Positions 43,390-54,600 of a stretch of 64,000 nucleotides of DNA are shown here, piece after piece. Position 1 is the stretch's first letter, and each line of letters begins with the position of its first letter. The notes below the pieces were generated by a model. It was not told where the DNA came from, did not search any database, and saw nothing but the letters and a program-made list of their open reading frames with translations. The translations under genes and the position numbers were made by a program. The DNA comes from Przewalskia tangutica (Eukaryota > Streptophyta > Magnoliopsida > Solanales > Solanaceae), in contig CM056725.1 of the NCBI GenBank assembly GCA_029844215.1, positions 56,705,609 through 56,769,608 on the forward strand. Direction: 5' to 3'.

Positions 43390-46300
43390 TGTTATACCCC
43401 GTATTTCCAGAGTATGTACGTGAGGGCGTACGTACAAAAGTTTAAGCCTTAAGTAGGCAAAGTGGCGAAATTTTGTTCACAACTACCGAAATGAATCGTT
43501 TTTCGACGAAACGTTTTATAAAACTTGCGAAGGGAAAATTACGGCTATGTCATATATATTTTTTGCGGATTTTTCCGAGAGATGAAATATTTTGGACCAA
43601 CGAGAGGGTGACACTTGTCACCTCAGTGAGCGATTATGGTGGCGATTGGTGCACGTTTTCTTCCCCTTTTTGTGGCCTAAAACTTGGGTAAATGTTTGTG
43701 AGGGATTTGTGGAGTAGGGTTAGGGTGCACTTGGGCAAATCTTGACCCTCCACTTGCCCCCCACTTGGCTTGATCTTGGCCATTGATCTCCCTATAAATA
43801 CCCCCCCCCCTTGTTGAAGACTTCTTCATCCAAAACACTTTCCAAGTCTTGAAGCCCTTTCCCCCTTAGGGTAGTGTTCTCGTCCAAAGTGCACCCTCCC
43901 GCTGAGAGGCCCGCGGCGAGATATCCCCACTCTCCTAGTGGTGTTGGTAGAAACACCCCCAGTAGAAAATACTCTCCAGTATTATTCTTATTCCAAAATA
44001 CCTTAGCCTTATACCTTGTAGTATTCCAAAGTTACCTCTACGTAGAGCAGGAAAATACTACCTTATGTCCTTTAGTCTCAAACCGAAACCTAAGGAAATC
44101 TTCATAGCGAGTTGAAGTATTAAGTAGAAGTTGCGTAGAACTTCTAAGGGTTGTTTGGAGCGGGTTGGAGCGCCCAGAGTAGGAGCTAAACGTTGCTCAG
44201 GATCGACATTTAAACTTGGATAATTTTGGGCTTATCGAGGTAAATACTCTTGACCTTCTTTTGTAATTAGAGTTTACATACTGTTGAAGTATAAGAATTA
44301 AGTATAAGTTATATACAAGGAAGGTATATAAGAGGAATTGAGCTACTTACATAGATGTATTCTGATGACTTGTGAAGTTTGACGGGTAGGGAAGTGCTGC
44401 CCAATTTTTCGTAGAATCTTGTATCTAGATTTATTCTACCGAGTAGTCTAGACATTGATAGACTTGTATAACCATTATAGGTTGAAGTACTGCGAGTAGC
44501 GTATTCTACTCGAAGGGTGGAAAAGGCTAGCAGGATTACATTACTTTGGAGCTATTTGCTAATAGTCGATAATCGTCGCGAGGTATGTGATTCTTCCTAT
44601 CCTCTTAAGCATGATATTTTAAAAGAATATATATATAGTACGGTAGACGTACGTGTGTTAACTGAACGTGGTTTTACTTCGATGTCTGTTGACTCGAGTT
44701 TTAAATAATAAGAATCTTGAAGAATTTCAAAAGAATTAAGAACCGTTTTTGAAAGAAGAGTAATACTTGGTTTTGAAAGTTTAAGAGTTATACTAGCTTT
44801 ATGGGAAGTTAGGTATAACGACTTAAGAGTAATAAAAAAAGAATGGTTTATTGATTTTAGAAGTTAAGAGACTTAATCTTAAAAGATAAGAGACTTAACT
44901 TAATTGAATTGATATGAAAGTTGTTAAGAAGTCTGAACCCTCGTTCGTGAGTAATGAGTACTTGGTTTTTAAAGAATAATGTTTTACTGATTTCGGAAAT
45001 GAGAATAAGTATCGAACGAACCACTGCAGCGTTAATAAAGGAAAATGTATTGACAAATAAGTAATTATATTAAAAACCAATAGAAACCTCCAGCTGCATA
45101 GAAGCTAAGATAAGACAAAATTGTATTACATCTCCTAGATCATGGCTGCTTTAATAAGATTGTTATAAACAAGAATAACCTGCTCCCACATAAGGCATAT
45201 GTTGCTCAAATTGTTTTAAAAGAGAATTACGCTATTAAATGATTAAGACTATGAGCTATGAAATCTTTCGAAAATAAGAGACGTGAATTTTCGAAATTAG
45301 GCAAACTTGAACTTTGGAAAAGAATGTTGTAACTTGATCTTAAAAGGAAAGTATGGAAGTTGATTTGGTTTACTTAAAAAATGTTAGTCACTCTATTTTT
45401 ATAATACGGGCATCGGGTGACCTTTGTAAAAGAAATGGATCTTTTAAAAAGAATTTAACGTACGTAGTACTTTGGGGTTAAAACCTGGACTTTGGCATAA
45501 AATGAAAGTACCTTGAGTTGTGTGTAACTTGCCTATGTTTGTGTGTGATAGCCTTGTCGTGCTAGTATTGTATTTCTATACCACCGCGTCTCTAAATGGA
45601 GGGCCGGCTGATTTGTTATGATATTACTTGGACGTACCGGCAGTGATGGAGAATTCCACGGGTACGCTCCTGTTGATAGTGTTATTCTATGGACTAGCTC
45701 TCCATGAGGTTTTACTGATTCGGCCTTGGTATCTGGTGGTCGGCTTTCGTACTTGCCCCGTCTCGTGGCTGATTCGGCCTTGGTACCTGGTAGTTAGCCC
45801 TCGCACTTGCCCGCTCGGTTTAGTGGCGAAGTCTGGTGATCTGACGCGGTACACAGTAGTTAGCCCTCATACTTGCCGTCATTTCGTGACCACGGCGCTT
45901 GGTATCCGTAGTCGGCTTTCGTACTTGCCGTGCTCGACCGTGGTTTGGTTGTATAGTATTGTTAGTCGGCTTTGGTATCGGTAGTTGGCTTTCGTACTTG
46001 CCGTCGATTGATGATCGGCTTTGGTATCAGTAGTTAGCGCCCGTACTTGCCGTCACGGTTTATGACTCAGGTAGGATTTGGTGTTCCTGTGTACTCCGTG
46101 GTGTTATTATATCATAGACTGCCGGCAGTGATGAAGGTATTCCACGGGCATGATTGATGTTGAGGGCGTGAGACCCATAGTTATATTTGAGTGATGACTC
46201 TGAGGGCGGGAGTCCCTGACTTACATGACTGCTTATTTATTGTGGACTGTAGTTTGGTTATCATACATGTCTCACGCTTTATATGATCGCTATGATTTCA

Positions 46301-46752
46301 TTCTGATATTTTGATTTCACATACTTGGTACTGTTATCCGACCTCCTTGAAGCTGCGTTCATGCCGCAGTAAGTACGCGATTGTTGATCCTCGTTCATAG
46401 GATCGCAGTTCAGCGTTTGGGAGGCTCCATTTCTCCAAAGGCTTATCTTTTGGTATAGTCCCCTGTCACTGTAGGTACTTGTACATTCAGGGGTATGGCG
46501 GGGCCCTGTCCTGTCATGTTTTATAAAAACTCTTAGAAGTGCAGTAATCTTGTTGTGGGCGGGGTTTGTAAGGATGTAATCTGTTCGATTTTAGTTATAT
46601 ATACAAAAAGTAACAGGTTGGTTGCTTTGTTTATATTCATATCTCTTGTTTCATGTTTAAAAGTTTTTATTTCCGCTGATTTTCTCTGATGTTGTATCAC
46701 TAGGGTGCCCGGGGTAAGGCACCAGTCACGGGCCCGGGATCGGGTCATGACA
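43390..46752 (+). mobile_element. Element J, 5' LTR
   Basis: Complete 3363-bp LTR from TGTTATACCCCGTATTTCCA to GGGTCATGACA (one C-to-T change in the terminal GTCGTGACA). It is preceded by GAATT (expected TSD) and followed by a primer-binding site. It holds GACACTTGTC (43610-43619), TATA (43793), donor-like sites (44236, 44567), the conserved block (44990-45192) and a minisatellite. It is the same family as A and G in the first half, but the minisatellite is of B type, which suggests a mosaic LTR. Confidence 0.92.
45717..46075 (+). repeat. B-type minisatellite in J LTR
   Basis: Units with CGGCCTTGGTATCTGGTGGT and CGGCTTTCGTACTTGCCCCG, clean at first, then with many small losses (TACTTGCCGTC for TACTTGCCCCGGTC). 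The losses fall at CCCG and CTGG steps. Confidence 0.82.
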
Positions 46753-46756
46753 AAAG

Positions 46757-46768
46757 TGGTATCAGAGC
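46757..46768 (+). promoter_or_regulatory. Primer-binding site of element J
   Basis: TGGTATCAGAGC, 4 bp after the LTR end. It matches initiator tRNA-Met. Confidence 0.9.
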
Positions 46769-46813
46769 AGTTAATCCTCGGAAAGTGTCTACAGACCGTG
46801 TCTAGTAGAGTCT

Positions 46814-46849
46814 TGATTATCGGTGTGTTGTGCACCACATCTATAATCA
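46814..46849 (+). other. Leader hairpin with GTGCAC loop, element J
   Basis: TGATTAT (46814-46820) and ATAATCA (46843-46849), inner TGTG/CACA, loop GTGCAC (46830-46835). It is identical to A. Confidence 0.65.
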
Positions 46850-46957
46850 GGAGGCTGCAGGACATTTAGGATTGGTTTCCATTCTTCTCATTCTGAGATC
46901 GTGCCTTAGAGCTGTGTTATAAGTTGGACCCTTCTGACGTATTGCGTTTTCCCGATT

Positions 46958-48208
46958 ATGCCTCCGCAAGCGCAACCGGGCCCAGATGGGCAAAGCGTGA
47001 AGAAGCGCTAGTAGGATCTGAGAGAATGCGAAGCGCGGGCGGTCTTTACGAGATAGTGCTTGACGGCGAGTTTTGCGACGCCGCCCGGCCCGATAGAGTT
47101 TAGAGCGCGGCAGGCTGCTGAGACCACAATACTGAGCCTCGGTCCCGGCTGGAGCGAGAGGAGATGGGTTACAAAGTGATGGCCCAGTTACTTGCCAGGA
47201 TCGTGGCGGACATGAGATAAATTGCCGGCCGGCGATTCGATAGCACCGTGGTTCACGAGATCGGATAGTTTGAGGCTCTGAGACTTTACGAGTTGTAGCA
47301 CGCGAGTTATACTGGTCGAGGCACGAGGATGATCCGCAGGAGTTCATCAAGCGATTCTGACGGATCGTGAGTGATCAAGGCTTGGAGACCGAGTCGGTGG
47401 TCTTGGGTTCGCATCGGCCGCGTAATCTGCGATCGTGGTTTGGTCGTGGGAGCTGTCGGGAGAGCATGCACTTCGGTGTATGGAACGAGTTCTCGAGGCA
47501 TTTCTTGCACATTTCTTGCCTCGCGAGCGAGGAGGGCTCGGTACAGATTTTTGGTGTTGAGGCGAGCGGGCGTCTGGTTCGGGAGTACAATGTGGAGTTC
47601 GACTCATTGGCTCGGTATGTCCCGCGTTAGTAGCGATATGGAGGGCCGAGTGCACCGCTACATCACCGCTCGATGACTACTTGGCGAGGCTTGTTGGTGT
47701 AGCTCTTGGTAGGGCATGGACATTGCCCGCATGCGAGCTTATGCACTTGGATGTGAGGAGGCGGAGAGGTCGACGGAATGACGAATCGTGAAGAGGGCGA
47801 GAATAGCGAGGTCCTTTGATAACTTTGAGGCGGACCGCCTCGTGAACTAGTTATGTACCTCGCCCGATCTGAGTGGTCCTCCACGACGCCGGGACGCCGG
47901 GATATTCGAGGCGGTCAGGGCTCCCAGGTTTCAGATTTTCAGGGGAGTAGGAGTGCTCGTCGGATGAGGCCGCCCTTGTCTCAGTGTGGTCGTTGTGGAA
48001 AACTTCATAAGGGAGAGTGTCGTACTAATTTGGGAGATTGTTATTCTTGCGGCCAACAGGGCCATCTGGCGAGCTTGTCCAGGCGGGTAGCACTGTAGGA
48101 TAGCACATACTCTGAGATCGATTCGCGGGTTCTTCACCTTTCATAGCTAGGCGGGATGTTCATACCGTGAGCCACGGCAGAGGTCGCGGTGGAAGTTCCC
48201 AGTTTTAG
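46958..48208 (+). pseudogene. gag: gag pseudogene of element J
   Basis: The start is MPPQAQPGPDG-like, from a broken MPPRKATRAQMG. Recognisable parts are scattered over frames: DDPQEFIKRF then a stop (about 47329-47360), ETESVVLGSHR, REYNVEFDSLARYVPR (about 47580-47630), CGRCGKLHKGEC and CYSCGQQGHLA (about 47985-48070), ending in GSSQF and TAG at 48206-48208. Small indels at CAG, CCGG and CTG steps are denser than in A or B. Either J is the most decayed gag or the consensus is poor here. Confidence 0.85.
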
Positions 48209-48853
48209 CGGTCCTTTGAACCGCCTATCTTTTCAGGTATATCCTTAACCCTCTAGAGTTTTGCATGCATGATACGATGATTGTATGTTGAGTACTATGT
48301 ACAGATAGCATTGTGTATATTGTGGTTTAGAGACATGGATAGTTGAAAGAATAAGTGTGGGGACAGGGAAGGTATGAACCTTAAAATATTACACGTTGAG
48401 ACCTTAGATGTAAGGCCGGCTTGAATAAAAGATTTTACGGTTAGTCTTTGTCGAAATACTTGGTTTGCGTATAAATGTATTGTGGGATAATTCCGTGAGT
48501 TGTGTAAGATGAAAGTGGTAGCTTTCTGGACTTGAATAGGTAAGATTGTTCCGGGTCGGGAGAACAAGTGTTTGGCGACGGAGGGTCGGGTTGAGGACGT
48601 GTGCGGGTCAACCGTGGCAGATAAGGTGGGGTCAGTTCTGGGTGGTCCCGCCAGGTGGTGGGGTCACGAGGGTGCTAGGCCCAGGTTTAGATGACCATCA
48701 TATGAGTTCGTGGATATGTTCGACCAGAAGCGGATCGTGAAGGTCGGGAATGGCCTTAAAGAAGATCGAGGCTAGTAAGATGACCAAGTTTGGAGGTAGT
48801 GGCTCCAGAAATTTTGGGAACTGAAGTAATGACTGAAGTATGGTGCGTATACT
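48209..48853 (+). other. Non-coding 3' tract of element J (cut by K)
   Basis: Homologous to the 3' tracts of A and B (GTTCCGGGTCGGGAGAACAA, GTGGTCCCGCCAGGTGGTGG, GATCGTGAAGGTCGGGAATG). It ends at ATACT (48849-48853), the expected TSD of K. The J polypurine tract and 3' LTR must lie right of the window. Confidence 0.7.
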
Positions 48854-51800
48854 TGTCACGACCCGACCACGGGCCCGCGACTGGTGCCTTACCCCGGGCA
48901 CCCTAGTGATACAACATCAGAGAAAAACCAGCGGAAATAAAACATACAGATTTGAAACAAGATAAAAGAAAACAGGCTAACCAAAACGGTTGCCTTTTTG
49001 CATATATATACAGAAATTTGAACAGTTACATCCTTTACAACCCTGCCCACAACAGTACTACAACCCTCTAAGAGTGTAACAACAACTATGGCCAGACGGG
49101 GCCGCCATACCACAGAATGTACAAGAACCTACAACTCATGGAAACATACCAAAAGATAAGCCTCGGAGAAGCGGAGCTTCCCAATCTGTTGGCTGTGATC
49201 CTATGGCGGGGATCAACAAGATGTACCTCTACTGCGGCATGAGCGGCCCCGAAGGAGTCGATCTGATATGTACCAAGTATGTGGCGAAAATCAGTAAATG
49301 AAATCATAGTAGTCTATATAAAGCAGAGACATATATGATAACCAAACTACGATACATAATATGTAGCGATCACGTCAAGCGGGGACTCACGCCTCAAAGT
49401 CATCACTCAAATATAACTATGGGTCTCATGCCAACATCAATCATGCGTGGAACACCTTCCTCACTACCGGCGATCTCGATAACCACGCAAGGAGTACACA
49501 TGAACACGAGTCCGCGTGTCCTAAAACCGTGCGGGTCAATCACGGCTAACTACCGGATACCAAAGCGTCATCAATCGGCCGGCACGCGTCGGAAGCCAAC
49601 TACCGATACCAAAGCCGTACCAACAAATCTATATAACCATACCACGAAGGTGACCCGGCAAATCTGAAAGCCAACTACGGATACCACTGCGCCACGTAGT
49701 GGCGGAGCAATCACGAGACTAACTACGGATACCGGAATCACGAGACTTCATCACAAAACTGAGCGGGGAAAGTGCGAAGGCTAACTACGGATACCAAGCG
49801 AATCGGCCACGACCTCGGGGCAATGCGAGTCAACTACGGATACCAAGCCGAATCAGTAAAACCTCATGGAGAGCTAGTCCATGGAATAATAATCACAGAA
49901 GCGTACCCGTGGAATGTTCCGTCACTGCCGGTACGTCCAAGTAAGATCATAACAAATCAGCCGGCCCTCCCTCGAGAGACGCGGTGGTATAGAAATACAA
50001 TACTAGCACGACAAGGCTATCACACGCGAATATAGGCAAGTTACACCTGACTCAAGTACTTTCATTTTATGCCAAAGTCCAGGTTTTAACCCCAAAGTAC
50101 TACGTACGTTAAATTCTTTTTAAAAGATTCATTTCTTTTACAAAGGTCACCCGATGCCCGTATTATCAAAATAGAGTGACTAACATTTTAAGTAAACCAA
50201 AACAACTTTCATACTTTCCTTTTTAAACCAAATTAAGACAATACTATGCCTTCTTTTTAGACCAAAACAATTCTCCTTTTAAAGTCAAGTTACCATTTTA
50301 AAACTAATGATAAAACCATTCTTTTGTTTTCATAAAGTCGTTATAACTAACTTCCCATAAAGCTGTTATAACATTTTATGTTTTAAACCAATTTAAGACA
50401 AAATCATGTCTTTCTTTTAAAACAAAACTCTTCAATTCCTCAAGTCTCTTTTCTTTTAGAAATCAAGTTCCTTACTTTGGAAATTTAAGAAAATTAATGC
50501 TTGTTTATAATGATTCTTATTAAAGCAGTCATGATCTAGGAAATGTAATACAATTTTGTTTTATCTTAGCTTCTATGCAGATGGAGGTTTCTACTGGTTT
50601 TAATAATAATTAATTAGTCAATACATTTTCCTTTATTAATGCTGCAGTGGTTTGTTCGATACTTATTCTCATTTCCGAAATCAATATAATATTATTCCTT
50701 TTAAAACCCAAGTACCCATTTCTCATAAAAGCGGTTTCACAACTGTTTAACACAAACCAAGTCCTTAATATTTCATAACAAGTCACTTAACTTTGGAATC
50801 AAGTCAAGGACGCAAAATGAAAATCAACTTCCTTTAAACACACGTGCGTCTACCACACTAAATATATTTCACAAATATCATGCTAGAAAGGATAGGAAGA
50901 GGTTCACATACCTCGCGACGATTATCGACAATTAGCAAAACGCTCCAAAGTACTCTAACCTTGCTCGCCTTTTCCACCCTTCAAGTAGAATACGCTACTC
51001 GTAGCACTTCAACCTAAAAAGGCCACAAAACGTCTATCAACCTCTAGATCTCTTCGTAGAATAATTCTAGATACAAGATTCCTTATTCTACGGAAAATTC
51101 GACAGCACCTCCCCCCCGCAACCACATAAATCTCTCCTCTAACGCAGTGCTGCAAACCAACAATCCCAGGGGTTACACGTCGACCCTGACGTGTACAATT
51201 CTACTCCACAATAATACTACAAGTCTACTGTAAATACAGTCCTATGTAAATACAGTTCAATTCTTATCCATATTCATTCTACATATAGTATACTCAATTC
51301 TAAACTACTACAACATGTAATATCCAATTACAATAGAAGGACTAATATCATTACCTCGATAAGCCCAAAATTATCCAAGATATAAGTCGATCCTGAGCAA
51401 CGTTTAGCTCCAAATCCTTACGCTCCAACCCGCTCCAAGCGACCCTTAGAAGTTTCTAACGAACTCCTCTTCAAGATCCAACTCCAAAAAGTGAAGAACA
51501 CTTAGGTTCCAACACTACCAACTTTCGGCCAAGGGGGGTGTATTTAGGCTAGGGGTGTGAAATCTTTTCCAACACTTGGTTACTAATCTTCCTAACACTC
51601 TAAGGAAGAACACTTAAAACTTTAAGAATTTTTGGACAATTTTTGGCCAAGGGGAAGGCTAAAAAACGAGAACAACAACAAGGAGAGGGGAGGGAGAACT
51701 GCCTTAAAAAACTCAAGTGTGGGATGAAGTCTTGCAAGCTAAAAGGGTGGGTATTTATAGAGAAACCAAGGGCTAGGATTAATGCAAGTGGAAGGTGAGG

Positions 51801-52253
51801 ATGGGGTACATGTGTGTGGGTAGTTGGCCAAACATTTGGCTACCACAAAAATGGGACAAGTGGCTTGCCACTTGTCCCCTCATAACCGTCAAGCCGTGTG
51901 TCCCACCAACATTCGCCACGTGGCCACGTAGGGTGACACGTGTCGCCACTCGCCCAAAATATTTCATCTTAGAAAATATATCCGCAATGCCAAAAATCCG
52001 AAAATAAAGTGGGCCCACAAACCGTAAATTCCTCCGTGGGCCCACGTGACCAATTCGGAAATAAAATTCAATAATTCTTAAATATTCCAAAAGTCGAATA
52101 CCAAATCGGAATCAATTCCATTAATGAACCTTTTCCTTCACAAAATCCGAAACTTTTAGTCGAAAAATCACATCTTTCTTCCTTTCCATTTTTAAGGTCG
52201 TATTCTCGTACGTACGTCCTCACATACATACCCTGGAACTACGGGGTATAACA
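48854..52253 (-). mobile_element. Element K, 3' LTR (minus strand)
   Basis: Complete 3400-bp LTR in minus orientation: right end TGTTATACCCCGTAGTTCCA (complement), left end TGTCACGACCCG at 48854. The polypurine tract to its right shows it is the 3' LTR. It holds GACACGTGTC (51935-51944), TATA (51752-51759), donor-like site 2 (near 50920), the conserved block (50510-50680) and a B-type minisatellite. Confidence 0.92.
49540..49870 (-). repeat. B-type minisatellite in K 3' LTR
   Basis: Inverted units with AAGCCAACTACCGATACCAA. They are shared with the K 5' LTR at 63180-63510. Units are irregular, 40 to 60 bp apart. Confidence 0.8.
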
Positions 52254-52267
52254 TTCTTCCCCCCTTA
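52254..52267 (-). promoter_or_regulatory. Polypurine tract of element K
   Basis: The complement reads TAAGGGGGGAAGAA, directly upstream of TGTTATACC on the minus strand. Confidence 0.9.
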
Positions 52268-53200
52268 GAAACATTCATCCCGAATGTTCCTTCTAAGTCT
52301 CCAACCATACATGCGCCGGTATAGTCTCCACTACTATACTTACGAAACCAATTGTGCCACCAATGGCCATAATATAACACACGCGAAAAACCCAAATCCA
52401 AGCAAACGAGGATTCACCTCTAAGATGAAAAACAACACTAACTCTCACTCCTGGTCCAAAGGATACTCTCTTCGCACCTTCACTTCACAAAAAAGATCAC
52501 TTCCGACCTCTTAACACACATTCACTTCCTTTCTTACTCGTCGTACCCTTCTCAGACACGAATTCTTTCTAGTACACTTACCACACTACCTTCATCACTT
52601 GATTTCCAAAACCTTGGAGTCACTACCTCAAACTTGGTCATCTTACTAGCCTCAAATTCCTTTAAGGCCATTCCGCCTTCACGATCCGATCTGGTCGAAC
52701 ATATCCACGAACTCATCGATGGTTACCTAAACACAGGACTAGCACCCTCGTGACCCTACCACTGGCGGGAACACCTCGAACTGACCCCACTCATTCGGCT
52801 GCGGGATGACTCGCGATATGGCCTCGGCCGACCAGCTTCATACTAAACTCTCGTTCCCCGATCCGGAACAATCTTACCAGTTCACGTCATGAAAGCTACC
52901 ACTTCCATCTCACACTACCCATGGAATTATCCCATAATATATATCACGCATACCAAGTACTTCGACAAAGACCAACCGTAAAATCATCCACTCAGGACGG
53001 CGCGTATCCAAGGTCCCAATATTATAAATTCTAAGGCTCCCATTTCGTCCTGACTTACCCTTTTCAACTGCCTATGTTTTCTAATCACAACTAACACAAT
53101 GCTAACCGAACATAACACTCCACATGTATCTACCATAACGACCTAAACAAGTCTCTTAAGGCTGAAGATATCTCTGTAACTACTGCCTCACTTTCCCTTT
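52268..53200 (-). other. Non-coding 3' tract of element K
   Basis: About 930 bp homologous to the 3' tracts of A, B and J, in inverted form (CCTCGTGACCCTACCAC near 52748). No protein is seen. Confidence 0.6.
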
Positions 53201-53209
53201 GCCGCTCTA

Positions 53210-54569
53210 ATCAAATCCTGCTCTGTTGGGCGCATAACTACAGACGGTGATGAACCAGCCACTGATCCTGAAGGCTGAGTCGTAACATCCGCGCCACCTC
53301 TGTTCGGACAATTTCTCGCAAATGGCCTGCCGTAAGCCTAACAAGCTATCTAAGCAGTACGACACTCCCCATAAGAACACTTACCACAACGGCCATACCG
53401 AGGTGGGGGTGGCCTCCTCTGGCTAACACCCCTTCCTCTCCGATCCACTGAATCTGCAACTGACCTGGTAGGCTAAGTCATCCCACCTGTATCCCTCATC
53501 CTAGGACATTCTCTCCTTACATGGCCATGACAGTCGCTGGTAAAACAAGCATTAGTAAAAAGACGACATTTCCTCGGGATGACGTCTACCACATTGTGAA
53601 CATTGAGGGAAAACTGAATCTGGCTGGCTAGAACCTATGCAAATCTGTGAACCAGAAACCCTGGAGTCCTGACCAACTCATAAATACCCCGAACTTCCTG
53701 AAGTCCGTGGAGGACCACTCTGTACTGGCGGAGGTGCATAACCAGTCTGCTGCTGAGAAGGTCCGCCTCGAAAGTTACCGAAGGACCCTGCTGTTCTGGC
53801 CCTCTTCTGCTGATCTTGGTTAATCCGTCGATCTCCACGTTCCTCAGTCTGCTGCGCGTAAGCCTGTACGCGGGCAATGTCCATGTCTGACTGAAGAGCT
53901 ATTCTTGTACAACTCTCTGCTAGATAATCGTCATGTCCTGTGACATATCGGTGCACTCTATCCTCCATGTCTGCCACTAACGCGGGGACATAACGAGCTA
54001 ATAAGTCAAACTCTATACTGTATTCCCGAACCGTCGCCTGCTCGCCTCAACCTCCTAAATCTATCTGCCCGAGCTCTCCTCATCTGCGAGGGCAAGAAGT
54101 GTGTAAGAAATGCCTCTGAGGTCTTGATCACTTTCATGATCCGCTGCAACTGTCGAATAAACTCCTGAGGATCTTCCTCAGTCCTCAATCCATAGGACTC
54201 GGGTGGACCACAACTCAAGAAGTCCCGAAATCTCAACTATCGGATCTAGGGTGAACTACTGGTACTGCCGGAACCACCGGCTCCCGTCCGTCCTTATTCC
54301 CAGCCACCAGACTAGCTAGTAACTGGGTCATCTCCTTGTAACTCATATCCTCTGCTCCCGGCCGTGGGATTAGAGGCTCAGGTATCGTGGTCTCGATGGT
54401 TCACGCTCGCTCTAAACTCTCCTGGGGCTAGCGGCATCGCAGAACTCCCCGAATGAAGCGCTATCTCAGATAATGACTGGGCCCGTGCCATGGTAACCCT
54501 CTGTGTTCTACTCGCAGCTCCCTCTGCTTCCTTGCCTTCCTGGGCTCTGGTTGCCTTGCGTAGAGGCAT
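53210..54569 (-). pseudogene. gag: gag pseudogene of element K
   Basis: Starts MPLRKATRAQEGKEAEGAAS at 54569, in the usual context. The capsid-like domain: RFRDFLSCGPPESYGL, EEDPQEFIRQLQRIMKVIKT, then a deletion that removes about 40 to 45 codons between KTSE and AFLTHFLPSQMRRARADRF (the ASETESVVLGS...AVW part is missing), followed by ADMEDRVHRYVTGHDDYLAE. It has two zinc-knuckle regions: CFTSDCHGHVRREC (second Cys is Ser) near 53510-53550, and a second, CGKCSYGEC plus GRPFARNCP with stops, near 53310-53390. It ends without a clear GSSQF tail. Confidence 0.85.
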
Positions 54570-54595
54570 AACGGGTGAAAAGAATACGTCAGAGG

Positions 54596-54600
54596 GAGTC
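54596..54600 (-). repeat. Left TSD of element L (GAGTC)
   Basis: GAGTC at 54596-54600 and again at 62318-62322. Rejoining restores the K leader (GAGGGAGTCCAACTTATAA), equal to the GTTATAAGTTGGACCCCTCTGACG leader of A. Confidence 0.95.
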
